Assembly (NCBI RefSeq): GCF_002953195.1
Contig: NZ_CP026377.1
Coordinates: 434,001 to 498,000, forward strand
Direction: 5' to 3'
Source of the DNA: Mixta gaviniae
GTDB lineage: Bacteria; Pseudomonadota; Gammaproteobacteria; Enterobacterales; Enterobacteriaceae
Length of the DNA: 64,000 nt
A model generated the notes under the pieces. The model saw nothing but the letters and a program-made list of their open reading frames with translations, did no database searches and was not told where the DNA came from. The first letter of the stretch is position 1. The number at the start of each line of letters is the position of its first letter. The position numbers were made by a program, and so were the translations under genes. Shown here piece after piece: positions 7,777 to 17,456 of this stretch.

Positions 7777-8958
7777 TCAGTGTCCGGCGTGGCCGTTCTG
7801 GCGATGCTTAGTAACAAAGCCCAGCAGCAGACACATAACAAACACCACGGCGTAGAGACCGTTGGCGGTCGCCAGCGCCGCGTGCGCGCCGCCTTTGGCG
7901 ACGATCGGGCCGGTTACCACGAAGGTCAGCATGGTGCCCACGGTGCCGCAGGTCAGGATAAAATTGACCAGCTTCGGCGAAGAGACTTTGGTCTGCTGCG
8001 AGCCGAGGGTAATGATGGTGGTGTAAATCGCGCTGGAGAAGAAGCCCAGGCCGATAATGATCCACTTCAGCATGCCCGGCTCGTTGCTGCTGACGAACCA
8101 GTACATCAGCAGGGTCGCCAGCGCGGCCAGCACCATCAAAATACGCTGCAGATCGAAGAAGCGCAGGATCACGCTGAACGCCCACATGCCGATCATATAA
8201 GAGGTCCAGAAATTACCCACCAGCTGACCGGCGGCGCTGATATCCATACCCATCGATTTCGTGGCGTATTCCGGCACCCAGGAGATAAAGCCCAGCTGGC
8301 CCAGGATATAGCAGAGCGCGGCGATGGAGAGCAGCAGCACGCCGATGCCCCATTTCTCTTTAACCACCGGCTGCGCGTCATGCTGCTTCTTGCCCAGCAC
8401 CGGAAATTCAACAGTCAACGTCAGCAGGAAAATCGCCAGGTAGATCACGCCGATGCAGACATAGACCCAGTACCAGGGCAGATGGCGCGCCAGCAGCATG
8501 CCGGCGATCACCGGGAAGACGGTGCCCGCCATGCTGAAGAAGGAATCGGTAAACAGCAGGCGCGATCCGCGCTGACGGCCTTCATAAATATGGGTGATCA
8601 GGAAGGTACCGATCGACATGGTAATGCCGCTGACTACGCCCAGCACAAACATACAGGCGGAGAAGATCGCCAGGCTATGGCTGGTCATCAGGCCCAGTAC
8701 GGCCAGTACCATCAGCACGAAGCCGAAGATCAGCTGACGCTTCAGCGGCACGATCTCCATCAGCCAGGCGTTAAGGAATACCGCAACCAGAATACCGGTA
8801 TTGAGGAAGGTGAAGGTGTTGCTCATTTCAGAAACCGGAAGCTGGAAATAGTTAGCGATATCGCCTAACACCATCCCGGTGACAATGACCAGTGCGCCGG
8901 TGAGCGCATAGGAAAAGAAACTGATCCACGTCAGTCCAATGCGGTTACGATTTGTCAT
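7777..8958 (-). CDS. tsgA: MFS transporter TsgA
   Basis: 393-residue inner-membrane protein of the major facilitator superfamily with about twelve membrane segments. The N-terminus ([20 protein letters not shown]) and the [20 protein letters not shown] segment match E. coli TsgA (YhfC) closely. In E. coli it lies directly upstream of nirB; here codA and a receptor unit have been inserted between them. The substrate is not established; the Salmonella homologue was described as tellurite- and selenite-inducible. ATG at 8958 gives the family length. Confidence 0.93.
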   Translation of the reverse strand: MTNRNRIGLTWISFFSYALTGALVIVTGMVLGDIANYFQLPVSEMSNTFTFLNTGILVAVFLNAWLMEIVPLKRQLIFGFVLMVLAVLGLMTSHSLAIFSACMFVLGVVSGITMSIGTFLITHIYEGRQRGSRLLFTDSFFSMAGTVFPVIAGMLLARHLPWYWVYVCIGVIYLAIFLLTLTVEFPVLGKKQHDAQPVVKEKWGIGVLLLSIAALCYILGQLGFISWVPEYATKSMGMDISAAGQLVGNFWTSYMIGMWAFSVILRFFDLQRILMVLAALATLLMYWFVSSNEPGMLKWIIIGLGFFSSAIYTTIITLGSQQTKVSSPKLVNFILTCGTVGTMLTFVVTGPIVAKGGAHAALATANGLYAVVFVMCLLLGFVTKHRQNGHAGH

Positions 8959-9030
8959 AGTTGGGGAACCTTGAGCCTAAGGGAGCCTGTCTGAAGCAGC
9001 ACAGGGGGTAGTCGACGGGAAGTGTAAAGA

Positions 9031-9081
9031 AATTTCATCCGCGATCAAACTAACGATGAAATTACCTTCATTCATTTCATC
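9031..9081. promoter_or_regulatory. triple ATTTCATC motif in tsgA-ppiA divergent region
   Basis: ATTTCATC occurs at 9032-9039, inverted at 9055-9062, and direct again at 9074-9081. The first pair extends to a 9-bp inverted repeat (9031-9039 with 9055-9063). It lies about 75-125 bp upstream of tsgA and upstream of ppiA. A multi-site operator is possible; the regulator is not identified. Confidence 0.4.
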
Positions 9082-9146
9082 AATACTGTGATGTCAGTCA
9101 CCCTTTAACCGGCGCACGTTAACGTTTGCGCAGCATGGCGCGCTAA

Positions 9147-9161
9147 GTAAATAAAGGTAAA
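9147..9161 (+). promoter_or_regulatory. CpxR box upstream of ppiA
   Basis: GTAAA-TAAAG-GTAAA is a perfect match to the CpxR consensus GTAAA-N5-GTAAA. It lies about 75 bp upstream of the ppiA start. ppiA is a known member of the Cpx envelope-stress regulon in E. coli. A candidate -10 TACAAT is at 9189-9194. Confidence 0.75.
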
Positions 9162-9235
9162 ACGCTGGCTCTTGCTCAGCAGGCTCTTTACAATCAATTT
9201 CGTTTTGATTTTGTGGCCTCAGTAAGGAATCATTC

Positions 9236-9808
9236 ATGGTGAAACGTACTTTGACAGCGGTTGCGGCACTCTTCGCGCTGTCCACTTTTTCCGCTCCTGG
9301 TTTTGCTGCACAGGGCGATACGCACGTCCTCCTGACCACCTCCGCCGGTAATATCGAACTTGAACTGAATAACCAGAAGGCGCCGGTGTCGGTGAAAAAC
9401 TTCGTCGATTACGTCAACAGCGGTTTCTACAACAACACCACTTTTCATCGCGTGATCCCCGGCTTTATGATCCAGGGCGGCGGCTTCACCAGCGATATGC
9501 AGCAGAAGCCGGTTAACGCCCCGATTAAAAACGAAGCGGATAACGGCTTGCGCAATACGCGCGGCACTATCGCCATGGCGCGTACCGCCGAGAAGGACAG
9601 CGCGACCAGCCAGTTCTTCATCAACGTTACCGACAATGCCTTCCTTGACCATGGCCAGCGCGATTTCGGCTACGCCGTTTTCGGCAAAGTGGTGAAGGGG
9701 ATGGAGGTCGCCGACAAGATCTCTCAGGTGCCGACCAAAAATATCGGCCCTTATCAGAACGTACCCAGCAAGCCGGTCGTGATCCTCTCCGCGAAAGTCC
9801 TGCCGTAA
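9236..9808 (+). CDS. ppiA: periplasmic peptidyl-prolyl cis-trans isomerase A (cyclophilin)
   Basis: 190 residues with a signal peptide ending at AFA/AQG near residue 24, as in E. coli PpiA (rotamase A). It catalyses proline isomerisation during periplasmic protein folding. Cyclophilin active-site segments are intact: [13 protein letters not shown] near residues 63-75 and the SQFFINV segment near residue 124. The start is the only ATG that yields the signal peptide. The upstream CpxR box indicates envelope-stress control. Confidence 0.96.
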   Translation: MVKRTLTAVAALFALSTFSAPGFAAQGDTHVLLTTSAGNIELELNNQKAPVSVKNFVDYVNSGFYNNTTFHRVIPGFMIQGGGFTSDMQQKPVNAPIKNEADNGLRNTRGTIAMARTAEKDSATSQFFINVTDNAFLDHGQRDFGYAVFGKVVKGMEVADKISQVPTKNIGPYQNVPSKPVVILSAKVLP

Positions 9809-9907
9809 TTCTTATGCCGTCGCCTCTGCGGCGGCCATCTCCTCCCCTCAGCAGATCGGCGTTTTGCTGCTTATACTTAGGTCATTCATTCCCTGACCGG
9901 AGGCAGT

Positions 9908-10078
9908 ATGCCAACAAAACTGACCGAAAAGCAGAAGGCGACGCTGTGGCAACGGCGACGCAACGCCAACTTTCTGGCCAGTAGCAAACTGGAAGGCTTA
10001 TCTTTTGTCGAAGTGACGCTGGACGCCGAACAGGCTGGCGAGCGCTTACAGGCGTTACGGAGGCAGTATGGCGGCTAA
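9908..10078 (+). CDS. yhfG: YhfG, antitoxin partner of Fic
   Basis: A 56-residue protein too short for usual ORF cut-offs. It corresponds to E. coli YhfG, a class I Fic antitoxin. The inhibitory helix motif (S/T)xxxE(G/N) is visible as S25-SKL-E29-G30; in this family the Glu blocks ATP gamma-phosphate positioning in the Fic active site. The strong GGAGG just upstream supports the ATG at 9908. The 3' end overlaps the fic start by 11 bp, which implies translational coupling. Confidence 0.9.
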   Translation: MPTKLTEKQKATLWQRRRNANFLASSKLEGLSFVEVTLDAEQAGERLQALRRQYGG

Positions 10079-10661
10079 CGCAATGAATGGGCGCGATCCC
10101 TACTACTGGCAGAATGATGACGTGCTGCGCAACCGGCTGGATATCCATGATGCCGCTCAGTTGCAGAAGGCAGAAGTGGCCTTTACTTCGCTGCGCGCCG
10201 CAACCCTCGAACTGGGGCCGCGCAACCTCGGCTTCCCCTATCTTTGCGCCATCCACCGCACCCTGTTTCAGGATCTGTATGAGTGGGCGGGCGAAATCCG
10301 CGAAATCGATCTTTACCTCGGCGATACTCCCTTCTGCCACTTTGAATATATTGAAAAAGAGGGCAACGCGCTGATGGATGCGCTGGAAGAGGAGAACGGG
10401 CTGGCCGATCTGCCTTTCGAACAATTTGTCGCGCGTCTGGCGCACTACTACTGCGAAATCAATATGCTGCACCCGTTTCGCGACGGCAACGGTCGCGCGC
10501 AGCGTCTTTTCTTCGAGCAGTTGATCATTCACGCCGGCTACGATATCGACTGGAGCAAGACCGAACGCGATGCCTGGCTGAAGGCCAATGAAGAGAGCGT
10601 GCGTGGCGATCTGACCGGGCTGACCAATATCTTCGCCAACGTAGTGAGCGAGCCGCAGTAA
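10068..10661 (+). CDS. fic: Fic-domain AMP transferase (toxin-like)
   Basis: 197 residues. The catalytic Fic motif HPFRDGNGR starts at His135 and is complete, so AMP-transfer chemistry from ATP to a target hydroxyl is expected unless held by the YhfG antitoxin. A beta-hairpin flap for target docking precedes it (LYLGDTPFCHFEYI). The pair lies between ppiA and pabA as in E. coli. E. coli fic was first noted through a cAMP-induced filamentation mutant; the normal target here is unknown. Confidence 0.93.
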   Translation: MAANAMNGRDPYYWQNDDVLRNRLDIHDAAQLQKAEVAFTSLRAATLELGPRNLGFPYLCAIHRTLFQDLYEWAGEIREIDLYLGDTPFCHFEYIEKEGNALMDALEEENGLADLPFEQFVARLAHYYCEINMLHPFRDGNGRAQRLFFEQLIIHAGYDIDWSKTERDAWLKANEESVRGDLTGLTNIFANVVSEPQ

Positions 10662-10702
10662 GCGCGTAGAATAGCGGCGTTTTGGTTCAGCCCGGAGCAA
10701 AA

Positions 10703-11290
10703 ATGCTGCTGCTTATCGATAATTATGACTCTTTCACCTGGAACCTGTACCAGTACTTCTGCGAGCTGGATGCGGAAGTGCTGGTACGCCGCAACGACGA
10801 TATTACTCTGGCGGAGATGCAGTCGCTGCCGCTGACCCACCTGGTTATCTCTCCCGGTCCCTGCACGCCTGACGAGTCGGGCATCTCTCTGGAGGCTATC
10901 CGCGCTTTTGCCGGCAGGCTGCCGGTATTGGGTGTCTGTCTGGGCCATCAGGCGCTGGCGCAGGTATTCGGTGCCCGCGTGGTGCGCGCCCGCCAGGTGA
11001 TGCATGGCAAGACTTCCGCCGTCGCCCATCAGCAGCGCGGCGTGTTTGCCGGGCTGGCGCAGCCGTTAACCGTCACCCGCTATCACTCGCTGATTGTGGA
11101 AAAAGAGACGCTGCCGGAGACGCTGGAGGTGACCGCCTGGAGCCTGCGCGACGGCGAACCCGATGAAATTATGGGACTGCGGCATAAGACGCTGGATGTC
11201 GAAGGCGTCCAGTTTCATCCGGAAAGCATTCTCAGCCAACAGGGGCATCAACTGCTGGCTAACTTCTTGCGTCGACGCGCCGGGGCGTAA
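10703..11290 (+). CDS. pabA: aminodeoxychorismate synthase, glutamine amidotransferase component
   Basis: Releases ammonia from glutamine for PabB, which converts chorismate to 4-amino-4-deoxychorismate in folate synthesis. The 195 residues begin [19 protein letters not shown], matching the E. coli N-terminus. The ATG at 10703 is therefore preferred over an upstream TTG, and GGAG lies just before it. The class I amidotransferase nucleophile is in GVCLGHQ and the His/Glu pair in VQFHPES. It lies between fic and argD as in E. coli. Confidence 0.96.
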   Translation: MLLLIDNYDSFTWNLYQYFCELDAEVLVRRNDDITLAEMQSLPLTHLVISPGPCTPDESGISLEAIRAFAGRLPVLGVCLGHQALAQVFGARVVRARQVMHGKTSAVAHQQRGVFAGLAQPLTVTRYHSLIVEKETLPETLEVTAWSLRDGEPDEIMGLRHKTLDVEGVQFHPESILSQQGHQLLANFLRRRAGA

Positions 11291-11307
11291 GCACCGCACG
11301 AATTCGT

Positions 11308-11336
11308 TTGACTTATTATGCATATTTTATGATTAT
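11308..11336 (+). promoter_or_regulatory. argD promoter
   Basis: TTGACT (11308-11313), a 17-bp spacer and GATTAT (11331-11336) form a good sigma-70 promoter about 40 bp upstream of argD. AT-rich stretches over the -10 and just downstream (TGCATATTTTATGA, TTTCATTCATGA) resemble degenerate ARG boxes, so ArgR repression by arginine is likely but not proven by the bases alone. Confidence 0.6.
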
Positions 11337-11373
11337 TTTTTCATTCATGATAAGGCAAAAACAGACGAGGTAG

Positions 11374-12600
<1,227 letters not shown>

Positions 12601-12730
12601 ACAGCGGGGACGCCGGCGCGAAGCCAGGCGGCCTATTCCGTCGGCGCGACGTAACGCTGTGCCGGCGCGATTATAACGCCATGCCGATGTGCGCAGATAG
12701 CATACCGCCCTGACGCCGGCAGGCAACACG

Positions 12731-12754
12731 AGCGCCTCCCGGAGGCGCTTTTTT
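12731..12754 (+). terminator. argD intrinsic terminator
   Basis: AGCGCCTC (12731-12738) pairs with GAGGCGCT (12742-12749) over a three-base loop, followed by six Ts. It points rightward and just touches the stop codon of the convergent yhfK. Confidence 0.85.
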
Positions 12755-14828
12755 ACCCTTTGCGCAGACGGCGCACCAGCCATTTGCCGTGCTGCGGCCG
12801 CTGGCTCCAGGCGAGAGAGGAGATGGTGTGCATCACCGAAAGGTGTTCAAGGATACGTTTTACATGCCGCTCCATGATGGTGACCGCGCCCTCCTGCTCA
12901 CTGACCTGGCTTTCCAGAACATTGCTCTCCTGTCCCGGCCCGTCATACTCCAGTCGCTGCTGGCAGCGCTGCAGCGCGATCTCGCACGATTGCAGATAGC
13001 GCTGCGCCAGCGCCGGCGGCAGCATGGTATGTTCCCGCGCCAGAATGGTCATGGCGTTGATATGCTCAACGATAAACTGGCTGTGCGTGACCCATAGCTG
13101 CATATCGTTAAGATAGCGAGTATTAAACGCCGGCTCCTGCATCGCCTGATTCAGCGAGTTGAATAGCGCATTGTGCGCCTGGTTGACGGCGACCCGCTGC
13201 CAGGCGAGTTTCTGCGGCGACGGCTCGTTGCCGAGCAGCATGCGCAGCGCTTCCTGATAAGCTTCCAGCGCATCGTGCGCATTCTGACGCAGCAGGCCGC
13301 TTTGCCACTGCGGCCACAGCCAGACCATACCGCCGAAAGCGATGCAACAGCCGAGCAGCGTATCCATCAGGCGCGGCAGCAAAAACTGCGCGCCGTTTAA
13401 TGACAGCAGCTGCAGCGAGTAGACGCCGGTGACGGTAAAGCCGATGGTCGCCCAGCCGTAATATTTTCGGATAAACAGATAGCTGACCAGGGTAATCGCC
13501 AGCATCACCAGCAGCACCGCCGATTCCGGCACCGAAAAGCGCAGGGTGGCGGCGGCGATCACCAGCCCGGCGAGCGTGCCGGCGGCACGGTGCTGAATGC
13601 GCACGCGCGTAGCGCTGTAGCCGTTCTGGCTGACAAACATGATGGTCATTAAAATCCACCACGGTTTCGGCACGTTAAAGGCGAGCGCCAACGCGCTGCC
13701 GAACACCAGCATCACCGCAAAGCGCGCCGCGGTGCGCAGCGCGGCCGACTTTAGCGACAGGTAGCTGCGCAGCGCGGCAAACAGCGGCAGCCGGCGCTGG
13801 CGATCCGCCATTAAGTCGCGGCGGTAAAGCGGACGCTGAGTGCGCAGCACGCGGGCGATGCGGCTGAAGTGGTAGTAGCAGAAATGGCCGACGGGATTTT
13901 CCGGATGCTGGCGGGCGATTTTTTCCAGCCCCAGCAGCGGCTTTTCCATGCTGAAACGTGACGGCAGGCGATGATAAAGCATATCGTCCGCCAGCTCGCG
14001 CAGGCGGGCGGCGATGGTGCGGGCATTCCAGCGTATGACCGCTTCCGCATGGCTGCGCTCCACCAGCTTCTGCACCTCTTCCGGCTGATGCAGGCTGACG
14101 GCAATATGCTCCTGCAAATCGAGCGCTACCTGAAAGGCGCGCGTCAGGCGCTGGTGGCTGTGATCGCGGTTAGCAGCCAGCATATGCATCTGTTGATAGC
14201 AGGTATTGATCAGATCGACGGCCTTTTGCTGACGCGCCAGCAGCGGCGGCAGCGCCTTTTCCGGATCGGAAAGCTGGGTCAGCAGGGTATATTTCGCTTC
14301 GCAGTAGTCGGCCAGCTCGCGATAAAGCAGGCTAAGGCTTTCGCGCATCGGCTGCTCTTTCCACAGCCGGAACCAGCACCAGTTGAACAGGCCGTACCAG
14401 AAGGTACCGCCGATATAGAGCAGCGGCGGCGCCCAGATGGGCATGCGTCCCACCAGGCCAAGGGTGAAAATCGCGGCGATCAGTGAGGCGGGCAGAAGAC
14501 GGGCGTGCAGCGGGCCGATTTCGCCGGTGACGCCCAGCAGCAGCGCCATCGCGAACAGCGTGGCGGGTAGCGGCACCTGCTGCAGCGAGAGCCACTGCAC
14601 CAGAAAGCTGCTGAGTGCGAACAGCGAACCGCCGACGATCAGCCGCTTAAAAAAGCGTTTATGTGGCGTATCCAGCCCGGCGATATTGCAGCAGGCGGGC
14701 ACCAGTGAAAACAGCAATCCTTTTTGCAAATCCCCCAGCAGCCAGCCGATGGCCACCGGTAAACAGAGAACCAGCGTCTGACGCAGCGCGTAGTTCACTT
14801 CAGGATGGTAAATAATTCTCCGCCACAT
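12753..14828 (-). CDS. yhfK: FUSC-family inner-membrane protein YhfK
   Basis: 691 residues from the ATG at 14828, which gives the E. coli N-terminus MWRR; two GTG codons lie immediately upstream in frame. It has two blocks of membrane helices (about residues 15-140 and 370-500) separated by a soluble helical domain, the layout of the YccS/YhfK fusaric-acid-resistance-like family. The molecular role is unknown. It sits next to crp as in E. coli. Confidence 0.92.
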   Translation of the reverse strand: MWRRIIYHPEVNYALRQTLVLCLPVAIGWLLGDLQKGLLFSLVPACCNIAGLDTPHKRFFKRLIVGGSLFALSSFLVQWLSLQQVPLPATLFAMALLLGVTGEIGPLHARLLPASLIAAIFTLGLVGRMPIWAPPLLYIGGTFWYGLFNWCWFRLWKEQPMRESLSLLYRELADYCEAKYTLLTQLSDPEKALPPLLARQQKAVDLINTCYQQMHMLAANRDHSHQRLTRAFQVALDLQEHIAVSLHQPEEVQKLVERSHAEAVIRWNARTIAARLRELADDMLYHRLPSRFSMEKPLLGLEKIARQHPENPVGHFCYYHFSRIARVLRTQRPLYRRDLMADRQRRLPLFAALRSYLSLKSAALRTAARFAVMLVFGSALALAFNVPKPWWILMTIMFVSQNGYSATRVRIQHRAAGTLAGLVIAAATLRFSVPESAVLLVMLAITLVSYLFIRKYYGWATIGFTVTGVYSLQLLSLNGAQFLLPRLMDTLLGCCIAFGGMVWLWPQWQSGLLRQNAHDALEAYQEALRMLLGNEPSPQKLAWQRVAVNQAHNALFNSLNQAMQEPAFNTRYLNDMQLWVTHSQFIVEHINAMTILAREHTMLPPALAQRYLQSCEIALQRCQQRLEYDGPGQESNVLESQVSEQEGAVTIMERHVKRILEHLSVMHTISSLAWSQRPQHGKWLVRRLRKG

Positions 14829-14840
14829 CACCACATCACA

Positions 14841-14877
14841 AAAATAAACACGGCGTGATGCGGGGCATCACGCCGTG
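14841..14877 (-). terminator. crp intrinsic terminator
   Basis: A perfect 13-bp stem (14849-14861 with 14865-14877) and GGG loop lie 13 bp past the crp stop. On the minus strand a TTTATTTT tract follows. Confidence 0.88.
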
Positions 14878-14890
14878 CGTTTAAATAAGC

Positions 14891-15523
14891 TTAACGTGTG
14901 CCGTAAACGACAATCGTTTTACCGTGAGCGGAGATCAGGTTTTGATCTTCCAGCATTTTCAAAATACGACCGACCGTTTCACGCGAGCAGCCAACAATCT
15001 GGCCGATCTCCTGGCGGGTGATTTTGATCTGCATCCCGTCGGGGTGGGTCATGGCGTCAGGCTGTTTCGCCAGGTTGAGCAGCGTCTGCGCGATGCGGCC
15101 CGTAACATCCAGGAAAGCTAAATTGCCCACTTTCTCCGAGGTAACCTGCAGACGACGCGCCATCTGGGCGGAGAGACGCATCAGAATGTCAGGGTTCACC
15201 TGAATCAACTGACGGAATTTTTTATAGGAAATTTCAGCCACTTCACAGGCGGTCTTCGCCCGTACCCATGCGCTGCGCTCCTGACCTTCTTCGAACAGGC
15301 CAAGCTCGCCAATGAAATCACCCTGGTTGAGGTAGGAGAGGATCATCTCTTTGCCTTCTTCATCCTTGATCAGCACCGCGACCGCACCTTTTACGATGTA
15401 ATAGAGCGTTTCGGCCTTTTCACCCTGGTGAATCAATGTGCTTTTCGATGGATACTTGTGAATATGGCAATGTGACAGGAACCATTCGAGAGTAGGGTCT
15501 GTTTGCGGTTTGCCGAGAACCAT
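14891..15523 (-). CDS. crp: cAMP receptor protein, global transcription regulator
   Basis: 210 residues, essentially identical to E. coli CRP from memory of that sequence. The cAMP pocket (GELGLFEEG with RSAWVRA, about residues 71-88), the dimer helix C, and the DNA-reading helix-turn-helix ([19 protein letters not shown], about 169-188) are intact. It activates or represses carbon-source genes according to cAMP level. The usual E. coli neighbours, yhfK downstream and yhfA divergent upstream, are kept. Confidence 0.99.
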   Translation of the reverse strand: MVLGKPQTDPTLEWFLSHCHIHKYPSKSTLIHQGEKAETLYYIVKGAVAVLIKDEEGKEMILSYLNQGDFIGELGLFEEGQERSAWVRAKTACEVAEISYKKFRQLIQVNPDILMRLSAQMARRLQVTSEKVGNLAFLDVTGRIAQTLLNLAKQPDAMTHPDGMQIKITRQEIGQIVGCSRETVGRILKMLEDQNLISAHGKTIVVYGTR

Positions 15524-15816
15524 TCGCTGTTATCCTCTGTTGTAATCGTGCCCTAAATACAGGGGGCAGTTTTCCCTGTCAGGCGTTGAAATCTTCTGGC
15601 ATTTCCAGCTGGAAATTTATTCGGGAAAATTTGGCGCGCCCAGGCGTGAAAGAGTCCCGTTTTCGTTTCTTAGAACGAAAATATTACAGCTTTGTTTGTA
15701 GCACAGCTTTATCTCACTGTCTCCTGTTGTCTCGCTTCAGCTTGAGGTGAATCGGACAATTGCCGTTTCATTACTGAAAGCGTAGGCTGGCAATAAGCTG
15801 AATTATCCGGAGAGCG
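15524..15816. promoter_or_regulatory. crp-yhfA divergent regulatory region
   Basis: 293 bp without a gene. It holds a perfect 16-bp palindrome, ATTTCCAGCTGGAAAT (15601-15616), probably within the crp 5' leader, and an inverted repeat TTTTCGTT / AACGAAAA (15660-15667 with 15674-15681). E. coli crp has a long leader and CRP autoregulatory sites; I could not find a convincing TGTGA-N6-TCACA site here. Confidence 0.5.
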
Positions 15817-16230
15817 ATGAATATGCAGGCGCGCGTAAAATGGATAGAAGGGCTGACCTTTATGGGCGAGTCCGCCTCCGGGCATCAGATCCTGATGGAT
15901 GGCAATGCCGGCGATAAAGCGCCCAGCCCAATGGAGATGGTCTTGCTGGCCGCCGGCGGCTGCAGCGCCGTCGATGTCGTCTCGATTTTGCAAAAGGGGC
16001 GTCATGCGGTAAGCGACTGCGAGGTCAGGCTGACCTCGCAGCGCGCCGAGGAGGAGCCGCGCGTCTTCACGCATATTAACCTGCATTTTATCGTCAGCGG
16101 CAGCGGGCTGAGCGATAAAGCGGTGGCGCGCGCCGTCGCGCTCTCCGCCGAAAAGTACTGCTCTGTGGCGATGATGCTGGGTAAAGGTGTCGCCATCACT
16201 CACAGTTATGAGCGGGTCAACAACGCCTGA
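15817..16230 (+). CDS. yhfA: OsmC-family protein YhfA
   Basis: 137 residues of the OsmC/Ohr fold, whose members reduce organic peroxides with paired Cys. Both expected Cys are present: in AAGGCSAVDVV near residue 49 and in SAEKYCSVAMML near residue 114. The physiological substrate of YhfA is unknown. Two starts are possible, ATG 15817 (MNMQAR) or 15823 (MQAR, as in E. coli); GGAGAG at 15809-15814 fits either. It is divergent from crp. Confidence 0.9.
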   Translation: MNMQARVKWIEGLTFMGESASGHQILMDGNAGDKAPSPMEMVLLAAGGCSAVDVVSILQKGRHAVSDCEVRLTSQRAEEEPRVFTHINLHFIVSGSGLSDKAVARAVALSAEKYCSVAMMLGKGVAITHSYERVNNA

Positions 16231-16237
16231 GGCGGGG

Positions 16238-17107
16238 CTAAATAATCTCTTTGCCTTCAATCAGCCGCTTCACCAGCGGCAGCATAATCAACTCCATCGC
16301 CAGCCCCATCTTTCCGCCCGGTACCACCAGCGTATTGATATGGGAGATAAAGGATCCCTGCAGCATCGCCAGCAGATAGGGGAAATCGATATCCTCCAGC
16401 CCGCGAAAATGGATCACCACAAAGCTTTCATCCAGCGAAGGGATCGTGCGTGCGGCGAACGGGTTGGAGGTATCCACCGTCGGCACGCGCTGGAAGTTGA
16501 TATGAGTGCGCGAGAACTGCGGCGTGATGTAGTTGATGTAATCCTCCATTGAGCGCACCACCGAATCCATTACCGCCTCGCGCGAATGGCCGCGCTCGCC
16601 GGTATCGCGCACCAGCTTCTGAATCCATTCCAGATTGACGATCGGCACCACGCCCACCAGCAGATCGACCTTTTCCGCCACGTTGTGGTGCTGGGTCACC
16701 ACGCCACCGTGCAGCCCCTCATAGAACAGAATATCTGTCGGCTCCGGCAACGGCTGCCAGGGGGTGAAGGTGCCGGGCACCTGGTTCCACGGCACCGCTT
16801 CGTCATAGGTATGCAGATATTTGCGTGACTGGCCGCGGCCGCTTTCGCCATATTCGACAAATGTCTGTTCCAGCAGACCGAAATCGTTCGCTTCGGGGCC
16901 GAAGTAGCTGATATGCCGCCCCGAGTCGCGCGCTTTGCGGATCGCCATATCCATTTCCGGCCGCGTATAGCGGTGGAAGCTGTCGCCTTCCAGCTCCGCG
17001 GCATGCAGATTCAGCTGCTGAAAGATTTTGCGAAAGGCAAGGCTGGTGGTGGTGGTTCCCGCTCCACTGGAGCCGGTTACCGCAATAATCGGATGTCTGG
17101 CTGACAT
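16238..17107 (-). CDS. prkB: phosphoribulokinase-family P-loop kinase PrkB
   Basis: 289 residues from the ATG at 17107, which gives MSARHPIIAVTGSSG like E. coli; a GTG six bases upstream would add two residues. The P-loop GSSGAGTTTTS is at about residues 12-22, and long stretches (GDSFHRYTRPEMDMAIRKA, DILFYEGLHGGVV) follow the PrkB family. The family phosphorylates ribulose 5-phosphate in autotrophs, but no Calvin cycle is expected in this organism, so the true substrate is unknown. It ends seven bases from convergent yhfA. Confidence 0.93.
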   Translation of the reverse strand: MSARHPIIAVTGSSGAGTTTTSLAFRKIFQQLNLHAAELEGDSFHRYTRPEMDMAIRKARDSGRHISYFGPEANDFGLLEQTFVEYGESGRGQSRKYLHTYDEAVPWNQVPGTFTPWQPLPEPTDILFYEGLHGGVVTQHHNVAEKVDLLVGVVPIVNLEWIQKLVRDTGERGHSREAVMDSVVRSMEDYINYITPQFSRTHINFQRVPTVDTSNPFAARTIPSLDESFVVIHFRGLEDIDFPYLLAMLQGSFISHINTLVVPGGKMGLAMELIMLPLVKRLIEGKEII

Positions 17108-17234
17108 AGACACTCTCTGGGTTAACTCAGGCGATGAGCATTGTTATCACGTTTCGCCCGGAAGTGTCATCACCACCCGCGCGGCGCGCAAAGCGAATAG
17201 TGTGACGCGCCGCACAGTGCTGACACGCCGGCCG

Positions 17235-17453
17235 TTAGCCGCGGAATTGCCCGCGCGGCATGATGTTCACCGTTTCATGCAGTTCCGACCAGACCAGCAC
17301 CGCTTCGCCGTTTTTCAGCTGACGGCGCACATCCTCTACTTTCTCCGCCAGCGAACGCTCCTGTTCGCCATAGTCGGTGCCTTCGCGCAGCACGAAAGCT
17401 TCAATCAGGTTATCCAGCGTTTCCGGCGCCAGATCTTGCCAGGGGATCATCAC
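17235..17453 (-). CDS. yheU: UPF0270 family protein YheU
   Basis: 72 residues if started at GTG 17453, equal to the E. coli protein; ATG 17450 would give 71. It reads [20 protein letters not shown] and ends [16 protein letters not shown], both hallmarks of YheU. Small, acidic, soluble and of unknown function. It starts three bases after the yheT stop, so the two form an operon with yheT first. Confidence 0.92.
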   Translation of the reverse strand: MMIPWQDLAPETLDNLIEAFVLREGTDYGEQERSLAEKVEDVRRQLKNGEAVLVWSELHETVNIMPRGQFRG

Positions 17454-17456
17454 AGC

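Noticed and set aside
7417..7841. Three overlapping minus-strand frames with Ser/Pro/Phe/Cys-rich proteins
   Set aside because: They arise because a pyrimidine-only strand has no stop codons. No start site or homology supports them.
7780..8868. 362-codon plus-strand frame opposite tsgA
   Set aside because: Shadow frame: low-complexity Gln/His/Arg content and antisense to a clear MFS transporter.
11317..11355. Pair of canonical ARG boxes at argD
   Set aside because: The AT-rich stretches are only partial matches, so they are mentioned under the promoter and not listed as sites.
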